From positions 1 through 57,600 of IMG/VR virus record IMGVR_UViG_3300044490_000059: a DNA stretch of 57,600 nt. One strand, written 5' to 3'. A program made the position numbers and the translations under genes. Position 1 is the stretch's first letter; every line of letters begins with the position of its first letter. The notes beneath the pieces are model-generated. The model did no database searches and was not told the DNA's origin. It was given only the letters and a program-made list of their open reading frames with translations. This DNA is from a virus. This document shows positions 34,132 through 41,157 of the stretch, one piece after another.

Positions 34132-34794
34132 ATGACCATCAGCAGCTTTATCTGTGCCGAACCTGCAATCTCCTGCCCCTGGTCCTGTGGTTTCGAGGAC
34201 GACTGCGAGCACGGTTGGCACTTGGCCGACTACTACCACGTAACCTCAGAGTCCTGGCGCGTATCGAGGTACAGCGATGGCACCTGTGAACTCATCGACA
34301 CCGAAGACGTTCCTGACTTTGACGCCTGCAACAAGGCATGGCAGGAATACTTCGCCTACGTGGTGGATACTGGGAAAGACCCGCTGAGTCAGTTCTATCT
34401 ACCCCCGGCAGCTTACGGAGTCGTCCGCTCCCGTCTCTGGCAGGCCCAGATTCGGGCGCATATCGGGATGTCCAAGTCCGGGCCCCTGGTCAATGGCTTG
34501 CGCCGCAATGGCCGAGGTCCCTGGCTCCGTCCCGACGACGTACCTCGAGCAGTCCGCGACTACCTCGAACTGCTCCCGGAGCACAAAAACCGACTCTACA
34601 ACTTTCGCGGCACCAAGGAGCACTCTTTCGCCACCCTGGAAGCATCCTCCATCGTGCGCAGTCGCAGGCCGGATAGCCTGACCCTGCTCATCTGGTTCCG
34701 CGTGGATGAACGGGGCCCCGCTTGGACCCCAGAGAAAATCCGGGCCTACTTGAAGAAAGTTGCCCGCAGAAACTTCAGGAGAAACCGCAGATGA
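34132..34794 (+). CDS. Hypothetical protein with Cys-rich N-terminus
   Basis: 220 aa from ATG 34132 (CAGGAG site 5 bases into the preceding gene's end). Cys-containing start CPWSCGFEDDCEHGWHLADYY, then helical and aromatic segments, a central WLRPDDVPRAVRDYLELLPEHKN helix and a basic C-terminal tail (KKVARRNFRRNRR). Might bind metal and DNA. No family recognised. ATGA overlap with next gene. Confidence 0.4.
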   Translation: MTISSFICAEPAISCPWSCGFEDDCEHGWHLADYYHVTSESWRVSRYSDGTCELIDTEDVPDFDACNKAWQEYFAYVVDTGKDPLSQFYLPPAAYGVVRSRLWQAQIRAHIGMSKSGPLVNGLRRNGRGPWLRPDDVPRAVRDYLELLPEHKNRLYNFRGTKEHSFATLEASSIVRSRRPDSLTLLIWFRVDERGPAWTPEKIRAYLKKVARRNFRRNRR

Positions 34795-35015
34795 CTTCCC
34801 GACGACGCCTACACCCACCCCAGGCCAAGACCAAGCCCGACCAGCCGCCTCGAGAGCCCAAAGTTTACAGCGTCCCTGTGGGCTTCTGCGCAGTCACCAC
34901 TGCGCACAGTCCCCAGGACGCCTATCGGCGCGTGCGTAGTGCCCTGGAGAAGTTCGAGGCGATCACCGACATGCGCATTCAGTTCGTGGGCTTTGAGCCC
35001 CTGTACCGACTGTGA
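34791..35015 (+). CDS. Small basic/Pro-rich protein
   Basis: 74 aa. Basic, Pro-rich first 30 residues followed by a compact alpha/beta end (VPVGFCAVTTAHSPQDAYRR). Overlaps its upstream neighbour by ATGA, so likely translationally coupled. The alpha/beta end has no known match by eye. Confidence 0.4.
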   Translation: MTSRRRLHPPQAKTKPDQPPREPKVYSVPVGFCAVTTAHSPQDAYRRVRSALEKFEAITDMRIQFVGFEPLYRL

Positions 35016-35053
35016 CCTTACACCCCACCTTTACCCCAGAGAAAGACTGCACC

Positions 35054-35392
35054 ATGTCTGCTCGCACCGGTCGCTACAAGCTGCCTGCCGTATTCCTGCC
35101 CCCTAGCCCTGGTCGCCCTGTGAGTGGTCCCATCCGCCTCGGTGTCAACCAATGGGCAGTGCTCCAACGGTTGGTGCGATATGGTGTCTACCCTCGTGGG
35201 TGGCACTATGGCACCCGTTCCCGTACCGAAAACACCCTGGAAACTCTCTGCCACCATCAGCCACCCCTGGCTAAGAGAGAGCTTGTCCAGAACCCTGAGA
35301 GCATCTACTACGGGCAGACCATTACCCTGCCTACACTAGACGGGAGGGATGTCTACCAACTCCTGCGGAAGCTCTGCCAAGACAACCCCTGA
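35054..35392 (+). CDS. Small hypothetical protein
   Basis: 112 aa from ATG 35054, just after the element TTTACCCCAGAGAAAG (35030-35045), which may also serve as ribosome site. GTG 35012 overlapping the previous stop is another start. Basic and aromatic with a helix WAVLQRLVRYGVYPRGWHYG. A U-rich element follows the stop (35396-35411). Unknown function. Confidence 0.4.
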   Translation: MSARTGRYKLPAVFLPPSPGRPVSGPIRLGVNQWAVLQRLVRYGVYPRGWHYGTRSRTENTLETLCHHQPPLAKRELVQNPESIYYGQTITLPTLDGRDVYQLLRKLCQDNP

Positions 35393-35425
35393 CGGTATTT
35401 TCCCACACTATTCGAGGTGACATAC

Positions 35426-35698
35426 ATGACTACCGAACCCGACCCTGATACCCTAACCGGCCTGACTCCGCTGAAAGCCATCCGGGCCAAGTGCCTCGAC
35501 TGTTGCTGCTTCAGTGCCCATGAGGTGAAACTGTGCCCAGTCGTGAAATGCCCCTTGCACCACCTCAGACTCGGCATCCGCCCCTCAACCATTGCCAAGC
35601 GGTTAGCCGATAAGGAGTCAGCTACCCCCAGAAAGAAGGGCACACAACCTTTGCACCTCAGGAGGAAACCACCCCAGACCCCAAACATCGAATCCTAG
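35426..35698 (+). CDS. Small zinc-finger protein (CLDC-type)
   Basis: 90 aa from ATG 35426. LTPLKAIRAKCLDCCCFSAHEVK then CPVVKCPLHHLRLG is a Cys motif (C-x2-C, then C-x4-CPL) common in small phage proteins; it probably binds one zinc. Basic tail. Likely a DNA- or RNA-binding regulator. Gene follows a U-rich element (35396-35411) by 15 bases. Confidence 0.5.
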   Translation: MTTEPDPDTLTGLTPLKAIRAKCLDCCCFSAHEVKLCPVVKCPLHHLRLGIRPSTIAKRLADKESATPRKKGTQPLHLRRKPPQTPNIES

Positions 35699-35773
35699 CC
35701 TTCTAAGGCCATCGTAGGCCCGTGCGCAATCACGAAACCATCCCCCTAGCCACTTTGTACCAGGAACCATGTC

Positions 35774-36343
35774 ATGAGCGCCAAGCCCAGCGTAGAACGC
35801 CACAAACGAGATTCCCAGTCATCACCCCCCAAAGGTGTATCCCCCACCTCTCAACCCCACATCACCCCCTTAGCGGACGATACCCTGCGCCCTCGTCGGG
35901 TGCAGTACCTGCTACAGATTCCCTCATCGGACTCAGACCGTCCGACGTTCCTGTTCGCCGTGGATCCGCCTATGCCCCTGGTCTGCGTGCTCTCTGGTTA
36001 CCGGGCAGTGGACAAGCGAGACCTTGAAACCGGGAAGGAGGATCCCCTACGGGGTGGCATCGTAGCCCAGTACCGGCATACCACCGAGGCTACGAAGTAC
36101 GTGCTCTGGACGGTGGACCTGGACAAAGGCGGGGCCATTTTCTGGGCAGCTGACCGAGAGGGAAAACCCCTGCTCCGAGGTCCCAAACCAGATCAACAGG
36201 TGCCGGTAGCCCTGGCTTGCCACACAGACCTACCGCATACCCTGACTGCCGCTGCCCAGGAGTCCTGGACCCGGCTGAATTACCGGGTCCATGTCAACTT
36301 CAATCCACTCCAGGGATGGCGCACTGCCCGGAAGCTGGAATAA
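35774..36343 (+). CDS. Hypothetical protein
   Basis: 189 aa. Low-complexity first 40 residues (Ser/Pro/Lys) followed by a beta-rich domain (VQYLLQIPSSDSDRPTFLFAV, then YVLWTVDLDKGGAIFWAADREG). No cysteine ligands or catalytic motif; the beta repeats resemble a small fibre or binding domain. Followed by a terminator, so it ends this transcript. Confidence 0.4.
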   Translation: MSAKPSVERHKRDSQSSPPKGVSPTSQPHITPLADDTLRPRRVQYLLQIPSSDSDRPTFLFAVDPPMPLVCVLSGYRAVDKRDLETGKEDPLRGGIVAQYRHTTEATKYVLWTVDLDKGGAIFWAADREGKPLLRGPKPDQQVPVALACHTDLPHTLTAAAQESWTRLNYRVHVNFNPLQGWRTARKLE

Positions 36344-36362
36344 CCCTACTTTCTACCCTACG

Positions 36363-36389
36363 AACCCCGGCTAAGTCCGGGGTTTTTTA
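36363..36389 (+). terminator. Rho-independent terminator
   Basis: AACCCCGG (36363-36370), loop CTAAGT, CCGGGGTT (36377-36384), then T-run to 36389. It sits between the accessory block and the promoter for the terminase small subunit. Confidence 0.7.
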
Positions 36390-36418
36390 TTGCACTGGGA
36401 CTTTCCGGCCCCTATACT
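36390..36418 (+). promoter_or_regulatory. Sigma70-type promoter giving a leaderless message
   Basis: TTGCAC (36390-36395), 17-base spacer, TATACT (36413-36418). The predicted start base falls at the A of ATG 36425, seven bases after the -10, and there is no ribosome site. Would give a leaderless mRNA. Confidence 0.5.
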
Positions 36419-36424
36419 GCCGGG

Positions 36425-37387
36425 ATGAAGCGCAAGAAAATACTACCTCCTGATGTAATCCCTATCGGTACACCAGCCGGGAAATCTACCAATGGTAAAC
36501 CTCGTGGACGGGGAATTTCCGGCAAGCTACCCGGCAGTGCTGTAGCCCAGGATTGCCTGCCGGATGTCCCCCCACCTCCCCCAGGGAAGGGTGGGCGCGG
36601 CAGACCTTGGGGAGTCGGGAAACTCTCACATATCCTGCTCTACGAAGAGCACCGCTACCAGGAAGCGCTCATGAATCTGCGCCTCGGCGCAACCATGACT
36701 ACGGTAGCCGCCATCTTGGGTGTTAAGTACGACACCCTGACCACTTGGCTCCGACGAGGTAGAACCACCAAGCGCAACCCTTACCGTAAATTCTGGGGGG
36801 ATGTCGTCCAAGCCATAGGTAACGCGCGTCTCCTGGCCGAGGCTGAGGTCAAGAGCCGGGACCCGTTCAAATGGCTGAGGTATTCAGCCAGTTCCCGACT
36901 CCTGGGTGATGAATGGCGTGAGGACCCGGAACAGTCCCAAACGGTGAATCTCCAAGGCCCAGCTGCCAATCAATCCCAGCTGACCCAGCAGGATGTGATG
37001 GAAGCGCTCATCGAGTTACGCCGATCAGGCATTGACCTGAATGCGCTGGTAGACACCGGGGCCAAGTCCTTAACCCTGGCTGCCCCCGTCCAAGTCACCA
37101 CTCCGGGAATTGTTCCCGCACTATCGCAGGATGTATCTATCCCAGAGAACGGGGGCGCAGGGGGTAGCTTAACCGGTCAAGCTGAATCTGGGAGCGACGA
37201 CGTAGCCTACGATGACGATGAGGAGGGCGAGACTACCGAGGGTGAGCACTGGGGTGAAGGGGTGACTCCCTCCCTGCCACCGGGCTTTCTCCAGCACATC
37301 CAGACCATGCCCCCGGCTGGTAACCCTTCAGCCCTGCCACCCATCCAGATCCCTGGCAATCGAGCGCTGCCCTACCATGCCCGGTAG
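36425..37387 (+). CDS. Terminase small subunit-like protein
   Basis: 320 aa. Helix-turn-helix LRLGATMTTVAAILGVKYDTLTTWLRRG at about residues 80-110, followed by YRKFWGDVVQAIGNARLLAEAEV and a DPFKWLRYSASSRLLGDEWRE helix, the architecture of phage small terminases. Then a long acidic and Gly/Pro-rich tail to residue 320. Recognises DNA for packaging. It lies far from the large terminase (50873), so the pair is split. Contains a coding copy of AATTGTTCCCGCACTAT (37108-37124). Confidence 0.5.
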   Translation: MKRKKILPPDVIPIGTPAGKSTNGKPRGRGISGKLPGSAVAQDCLPDVPPPPPGKGGRGRPWGVGKLSHILLYEEHRYQEALMNLRLGATMTTVAAILGVKYDTLTTWLRRGRTTKRNPYRKFWGDVVQAIGNARLLAEAEVKSRDPFKWLRYSASSRLLGDEWREDPEQSQTVNLQGPAANQSQLTQQDVMEALIELRRSGIDLNALVDTGAKSLTLAAPVQVTTPGIVPALSQDVSIPENGGAGGSLTGQAESGSDDVAYDDDEEGETTEGEHWGEGVTPSLPPGFLQHIQTMPPAGNPSALPPIQIPGNRALPYHAR

Positions 37388-37490
37388 GGGTGCGGGTCCC
37401 ATCCCCTAGCGCCCCCCCTTACCCTTCCGCTTGAGCGCGCAGTCCAAGGCTGGGAGCGTTTCCTGGCACTCACCCGTAGGGGACCCTCCG

Positions 37491-37504
37491 CTTGAGCGCT
37501 CAAG
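37491..37504 (+). repeat. CTTGAGCGCTCAAG palindrome, copy 2
   Basis: Second copy of the palindrome, with a partial CTTGAGCGCGC site at 37430-37440. Lies upstream of the terminator at 37538-37567 and the two CGGCAAAATTGCCG sites. Confidence 0.55.
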
Positions 37505-37537
37505 CGCGTGGGCGTGTTTTCGCGTTCCTCCCTGGCC

Positions 37538-37567
37538 TTGGGGCTTTTTCGCCCCAAAATTTTTTTT
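37538..37567 (+). terminator. Rho-independent terminator
   Basis: TTGGGGC (37538-37544), loop TTTTTC, GCCCCAA (37551-37557), AA, then eight T (37560-37567). Ends the small-terminase transcript. Confidence 0.6.
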
Positions 37568-37703
37568 GCGCGGGGCGGGAATTTCCACGGACCAGCCCGT
37601 CCCGAGAAAACTACCTCTTTCGGGGGGGTATCCCCCGGTCGAGGGACCCCTAAGGTGGTACTGCCTACGTCCTACGCAAGGCTTGCCTAAAGTCTACTCA
37701 CTC

Positions 37704-37750
37704 CGGCAAAATTGCCGATCTACCGCCACCATATCGGCAAAATTGCCGAT
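37704..37750 (+). repeat. Pair of CGGCAAAATTGCCG operator-like sites
   Basis: Copy 1 37704-37717 and copy 2 37735-37748, the second extended to ATCGGCAA-AA-TTGCCGAT (37733-37750). Centre spacing 31 bases, close to three helical turns, which suits cooperative binding of a dimeric regulator. Confidence 0.5.
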
Positions 37751-38039
37751 AAATACCTAATTCCTACCTATCAGGTATGCTCACCAGATCGCACAGGATT
37801 GCGCAGGACGAGCGCGCGCCTCGGACGTACCTACACCCGCATCGGGCCGCGCGCGTCGATTCTGAGCCATTTAGATATTCATCGAAATACGCCTTAATCT
37901 CCCCCGAAAGTATGGGTCCTGGAAAGCGTCTCGGAACAGGCGTGGCGCTGGTCGAGTACAAAGGATTTTGTGGTCTTCCGGGCTGTCCGGGTCCCTTCCG
38001 GGAATTTCCCGGAATCTTGGGATTTTCCCTCAAGTCTAC

Positions 38040-38097
38040 TTGCAATCTACTTACACGCTATATATCCTGTGTTTTGTTGGCTTGCACGGTGCAAGCC
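38040..38097 (+). promoter_or_regulatory. Weak promoter with downstream operator palindrome
   Basis: TTGCAA (38040-38045), 17-base spacer, TATCCT (38063-38068). Palindrome GGCTTGCAC-G-GTGCAAGCC (38079-38097) lies between the predicted start and the ribosome site, ideal for a repressor. Confidence 0.4.
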
Positions 38098-38132
38098 GGG
38101 GGAAGCCTGAAAGGGAAAGGAAAGGTGGAACG

Positions 38133-38999
38133 ATGGCAACGAAGTGTGCGAGTCGCGGGTGCTTTGGCGTGGGGGTGACTGCTGCGGGCTTGTGCGAGGA
38201 TTGCTGGGAGCAATCTCCTGCATACCTCCAGCGCAGGTGCATGGACGACTATAGCGCTACGCCTCGTCTGTTGTCTCCTCGGAAAGTCCCTCATGCTGTT
38301 CTCAGCTACGAACTAGAGACCGAACCCCGTGAGGGTGCCAACTACCGCGAAGCGTTGGCGGTAGCCGTCCACGGGTGTGCGTGTCGGGATGGGAGCGTCT
38401 CGGGACCCGAGTACAAGATCTCGGGCACGTGCTGCGGTACTCACAGTGTCGGCTACAAGCTGGTGTCCGTCGCGGAGCGGGCCCGTGCGGTCGGCCTGCG
38501 GGTCAATCGCAAAACGGGTCTCCACGTTCACATGGATCGCCGGGAGACTTCTTGCGCTCGTCTGCGAGAGTTGGCGATCTGGTTGGTGCGCAGTCAAGAC
38601 CAGTTCGCGCGGGCCTGCCCGGCATCGCGCTGGGGCTCGCATTACGTGCAAGCCGTGTCGTCGCCTACTACGGTGATTGAGTATCTCCGTGAGGGCGTGC
38701 ACTGGGGTAGTGTCGGGCTGGACCAGCACTATCGGTGGTTCAACATCTCCCGTCGCCACACGACGGTGGAGTTCCGTTGGCACCCGGGCACCATGTCCGA
38801 GTGGAAGTTGCGCGGGTATCACGATTACATGACTCACCTTGCGCACTGGTTCCGCGCTGAAGACCAACGGGAATTTCCCGAGAGCATCTTGGACGTCTGC
38901 CCGAGAGACTCGTTGGGTCATGAGTACATGTCTGCCCGGATAAGTTCCGGGGGATCCCTGCGGCCCGGGCGTCGTTCACAGGAAACTGACGGGGAGTAA
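38133..38999 (+). CDS. Amidoligase (COOH-NH2 ligase, Amidoligase_2-like) with N-terminal zinc knuckle
   Basis: 288 aa from ATG 38133. Zinc knuckle CASRGCFG...LCEDCW at residues 5-24. Then YELETE with Glu60 and Glu62, DGSVSGPEYKI, GLHVHMDR and RRHTTVEFRWHPGT, the ordered motifs of the amidoligase_2 family, a glutamine-synthetase-related fold that joins an amine to a carboxylate using ATP. In a phage with a class II GATase next to it, the amine is probably ammonia from glutamine. Peptide or cell-wall modification is the likely target; the substrate is not known. Codon use differs from surrounding genes. Confidence 0.65.
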   Translation: MATKCASRGCFGVGVTAAGLCEDCWEQSPAYLQRRCMDDYSATPRLLSPRKVPHAVLSYELETEPREGANYREALAVAVHGCACRDGSVSGPEYKISGTCCGTHSVGYKLVSVAERARAVGLRVNRKTGLHVHMDRRETSCARLRELAIWLVRSQDQFARACPASRWGSHYVQAVSSPTTVIEYLREGVHWGSVGLDQHYRWFNISRRHTTVEFRWHPGTMSEWKLRGYHDYMTHLAHWFRAEDQREFPESILDVCPRDSLGHEYMSARISSGGSLRPGRRSQETDGE

Positions 39000-39002
39000 G
39001 CT

Positions 39003-39314
39003 ATGCTGCCTGATCTCGAACTAGCGCGGGAAGTTAAGGCACTGGGTCGGCTCATCCGGCCCGCATGGGTCGTCTCGCCGCGTGGCGTGGCGTTGGTGTT
39101 CGATCTGACGGGGCGGTCGGGCTGGGAGTGGTACGGCGACGATGTACGGGCGCTGCTGTCCGCATTGGGCCCGTTGCCGGTCTCCCTGGTGCGCGATGGT
39201 GGCAGGGTCTGCGGTCTGTCGGCCAAGTCTCTGCTCGGTGGTGATTTCGCCGGTCTGCGCTGGTTGTCTGCGCGGGAACCGGGGTGCGGTCTTTGGGTTT
39301 GTGTCGATCTGTAA
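39003..39314 (+). CDS. Unknown protein of the amidoligase cassette
   Basis: 103 aa. Compact alpha/beta pattern (AREVKALGRLIRPAWVVSPRGVALVF) with a central strand and a final CGLWVCVDL strand; two Cys. Lies between amidoligase and amidotransferase, 3 bases after the amidoligase stop. Shares the T/G-rich coding style of these genes. May act as specificity or carrier subunit; no family seen. Confidence 0.4.
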   Translation: MLPDLELAREVKALGRLIRPAWVVSPRGVALVFDLTGRSGWEWYGDDVRALLSALGPLPVSLVRDGGRVCGLSAKSLLGGDFAGLRWLSAREPGCGLWVCVDL

Positions 39315-39332
39315 CGGAAAGGTGGGTGTGGC

Positions 39333-40283
39333 ATGTGTCGTTTGGCGTTTCTTCCGGCGTCTCATGGGTTGTCTGCGAGCACGTTGGAATCGTTCTTTGC
39401 GGCGTTGGAAAGGTCCTGCGGTGGGCAGGGTATGGGGTTGAGTGCGCACGATCAGGAGGGCAACTGTGTTCACTTGTGCAAGGGCTTGCGGGTGAGTGCG
39501 AGGGGCAGCTCTAAGCGTGCGGTGGCGTGGGCTCGTGAGGGTTTGCACTGTCTGTTTCATACTCGGCTGGTCTCTGTCGGTCACCAGAGCGATGGGCAGT
39601 GTCATCCCTTTCACTGCTCTGGGCGCTTCACGGCGTGCACTGTGGCGCACAATGGAACGTGGCGCGAAGGCGAGATCGGCTCGCGCTTCATGCGTCTGCA
39701 AGGGTGGCAGGACTTGTCGGATAGCAAGCTGTTCGCGCTGCTGTATGCCGATTACGGGCCCTCCAGGATGCGGGAATTGCGTCTGTGGCCCGGTAGTGGC
39801 GTGTGGATGGTGATTACGGCGCTGAAAGGCAGATTCACGGTCTACCATGAGTCGGGAGACTTGAGGTATCACGCCGAGTCGGGCATCTACGCCTCGGAAT
39901 TTCCCGGCTCCTTCGGTGCTACGGTCAATGTCGGTCTCGGAAAGCATGGTCTCCTCAAGCCGCCTCGGTCGGTGCAAGCCGATCCCGTGTGGCGTTCTAC
40001 GGTCCAGGTGGGAACTTCCGCCTGGGCCACTGGCGTCTGCTGGGCTGCCGGGTGCAGCAAGCCTCGGATTGCGGGTGGCAGCTACTGTCAGGAGCATGCG
40101 AAGGAATCCGGCGGTCGGATGTGCATTCATCACCAGTGCACGCAACCCGCTGTGAGGTCGAATCCGGCGTACTGCGCGGCTCATGCGGTCGAGTGGTTGA
40201 AGTGCCGCGATGAGGACCTACCGCCCGAGTACAGGCTTCCCGAAGCCTACCGCGTGGCATGGTCTGATCGCACGGTGTACTAG
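39333..40283 (+). CDS. Class II glutamine amidotransferase with C-terminal zinc knuckles
   Basis: 316 aa. Starts MCRLAF with Cys2 as nucleophile after loss of Met; HTRLVSVGHQSDGQCHPF and AHNGTW (Asn107-Gly108) form the glutamine site and oxyanion hole of the GATase-II (Ntn) fold. C-terminal residues 230-295 contain two C-x4-C...YC-x2-H zinc knuckles (CWAAGCSKP, then CIHHQCTQP) similar to the amidoligase N-terminus. Likely supplies ammonia to the ligase. Ribosome site GGAAAGG. Same coding style as neighbours. Confidence 0.65.
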   Translation: MCRLAFLPASHGLSASTLESFFAALERSCGGQGMGLSAHDQEGNCVHLCKGLRVSARGSSKRAVAWAREGLHCLFHTRLVSVGHQSDGQCHPFHCSGRFTACTVAHNGTWREGEIGSRFMRLQGWQDLSDSKLFALLYADYGPSRMRELRLWPGSGVWMVITALKGRFTVYHESGDLRYHAESGIYASEFPGSFGATVNVGLGKHGLLKPPRSVQADPVWRSTVQVGTSAWATGVCWAAGCSKPRIAGGSYCQEHAKESGGRMCIHHQCTQPAVRSNPAYCAAHAVEWLKCRDEDLPPEYRLPEAYRVAWSDRTVY

Positions 40284-40313
40284 GTCTGTCTGTCTGGAAA
40301 GGTGAGGTGAGGT

Positions 40314-40556
40314 ATGAAATCCGTTGATGTCATGGTGGCGCGGGGCGACGAGTTGGAGTTCTCCGGGGATATTCCCGAGTGGTGCGTGCCTGAAGCGTGG
40401 TATGTGGTCATCCGGCGTGCGCCTAGTGGTGCGTGGCGCGTCTGTCCGCTGACGGCTGAATCGCGGGATGATGCGCTGCTGATGTGGCCTCTGGCGATTG
40501 CCTTGTTCCAGGTGATGGAACGGAAGGAACGCCGCGCGGCCGCCGCTTGGAACTAG
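40314..40556 (+). CDS. Small protein ending the amidoligase cassette
   Basis: 80 aa. Mixed alpha/beta, with WYVVIRRAPSGAWRVCPLTAE in the centre and a basic Arg/Ala end. Coding style and ribosome site (GGTGAGGTGAGGT) match its cassette neighbours, and a terminator follows. Function unknown. Confidence 0.4.
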   Translation: MKSVDVMVARGDELEFSGDIPEWCVPEAWYVVIRRAPSGAWRVCPLTAESRDDALLMWPLAIALFQVMERKERRAAAAWN

Positions 40557-40586
40557 GCCCGTCTGTCTGGCAAGGTGGTCCTAGCA

Positions 40587-40613
40587 GGCCGGAGTAACTT
40601 CCGGCCTTTCTTT
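40587..40613 (+). terminator. Rho-independent terminator
   Basis: GGCCGGA (40587-40593), loop GTAACT, TCCGGCC (40600-40606), then TTTCTTT. Closes the amidoligase cassette. Confidence 0.65.
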
Positions 40614-41011
40614 ATGCGCGGTAGGTCGTAGGTGAGTGGAGACGTAGGAAGGAGAGGGAGGACAGGCAGCCCCCGCTCCCCTGCGTCTCGCTCTCTCTGC
40701 CGACCAGCTACCGAGCCCCCTCGTCCCTCGACCAGGACGGGAGGGGCCGGACGGGCAGTGGACGCTGCGGCCAGTCGCAGGGGTTCGGTAGTCCGGGGGG
40801 TCCCCAATGGGAATCCTGTTCCTCCGTTCCCCTCAATCCTGTTCCTCCCCTCTCCCTACATACTATGGACCCTCCTTCTCCCTCGGAGTACGGCCTCCCT
40901 CCGGTTACCATTACCCTCCCTACTACTAAGTACAGTCTCCATACACTCTCCTTACCTTATGAATTATTCCCGCATTATTTACCCCATGGTTTGATCTTTT
41001 ATTCTCTGGAG

Positions 41012-41039
41012 GGTAATAGGAGGTAATAGGAGGTAATAC
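41012..41039 (+). repeat. Tandem GGTAATAGGA repeats
   Basis: Two complete 10-base units and a partial third (ending GGTAATAC). Lies in the pyrimidine-rich non-coding region before the 41096 promoter. Might bind a replication or regulatory protein. Confidence 0.4.
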
Positions 41040-41095
41040 ATACCCCCGACCCCTACCCCCTTTCCTCCCTCCCAGTGGATCCCTCTACCCTCCCC

Positions 41096-41123
41096 TTGAC
41101 ATCCAGTACCCTCTAAGTAGAAT
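41096..41123 (+). promoter_or_regulatory. Sigma70-type promoter (AGTAC type)
   Basis: TTGACA (41096-41101), 16-base spacer TCCAGTACCCTCTAAG, TAGAAT (41118-41123). Starts the 41158-41972 transcript, 35 bases from the ATG. Confidence 0.6.
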
Positions 41124-41157
41124 ATCCATACACTTACTACCTCCCCTGGAGTCTCCC

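Larger units (their letters stand above)
37388..38132 (+). promoter_or_regulatory. 745-base non-coding control region before the amidoligase cassette
   Basis: No convincing gene. In order: CTTGAGCGC-type sites (37430-37440 and the perfect palindrome 37491-37504), terminator-like stem with eight T (37538-37567), two CGGCAAAATTGCCG sites (37704-37717, 37735-37748; 31 bases centre to centre), GC-rich inverted repeats near 37810-37858, TTCCGGGAA-T-TTCCCGGAA (37996-38014), GGGATTTTCCC (38019-38029) and GGCTTGCAC-G-GTGCAAGCC (38079-38097). Its first part is like 32240-32335. Candidate operator region or origin. Confidence 0.5.
40617..41157 (+). other. Pyrimidine-rich non-coding region with tandem 10-mers
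   Basis: About 540 bases without a believable gene. The + strand is C/T-rich (mainly 40800-41150). Contains GGTAATAGGA in two full tandem copies and a partial third (41012-41039), AATTATTCCCGCATTAT (40962-40978), and a promoter at its right end. Strand asymmetry and tandem repeats are compatible with an origin or a packaging signal. Nothing else recognised. Confidence 0.4.

Noticed and set aside
37777-38178. 133-residue frame across the control region
   Set aside because: Overlaps the palindromic sites, promoter and start of the amidoligase gene; no protein-like composition or ribosome site.
40632-40994. 120-residue frame starting at GTG
   Set aside because: Low-complexity, no good ribosome site, lies in a pyrimidine-rich non-coding region.
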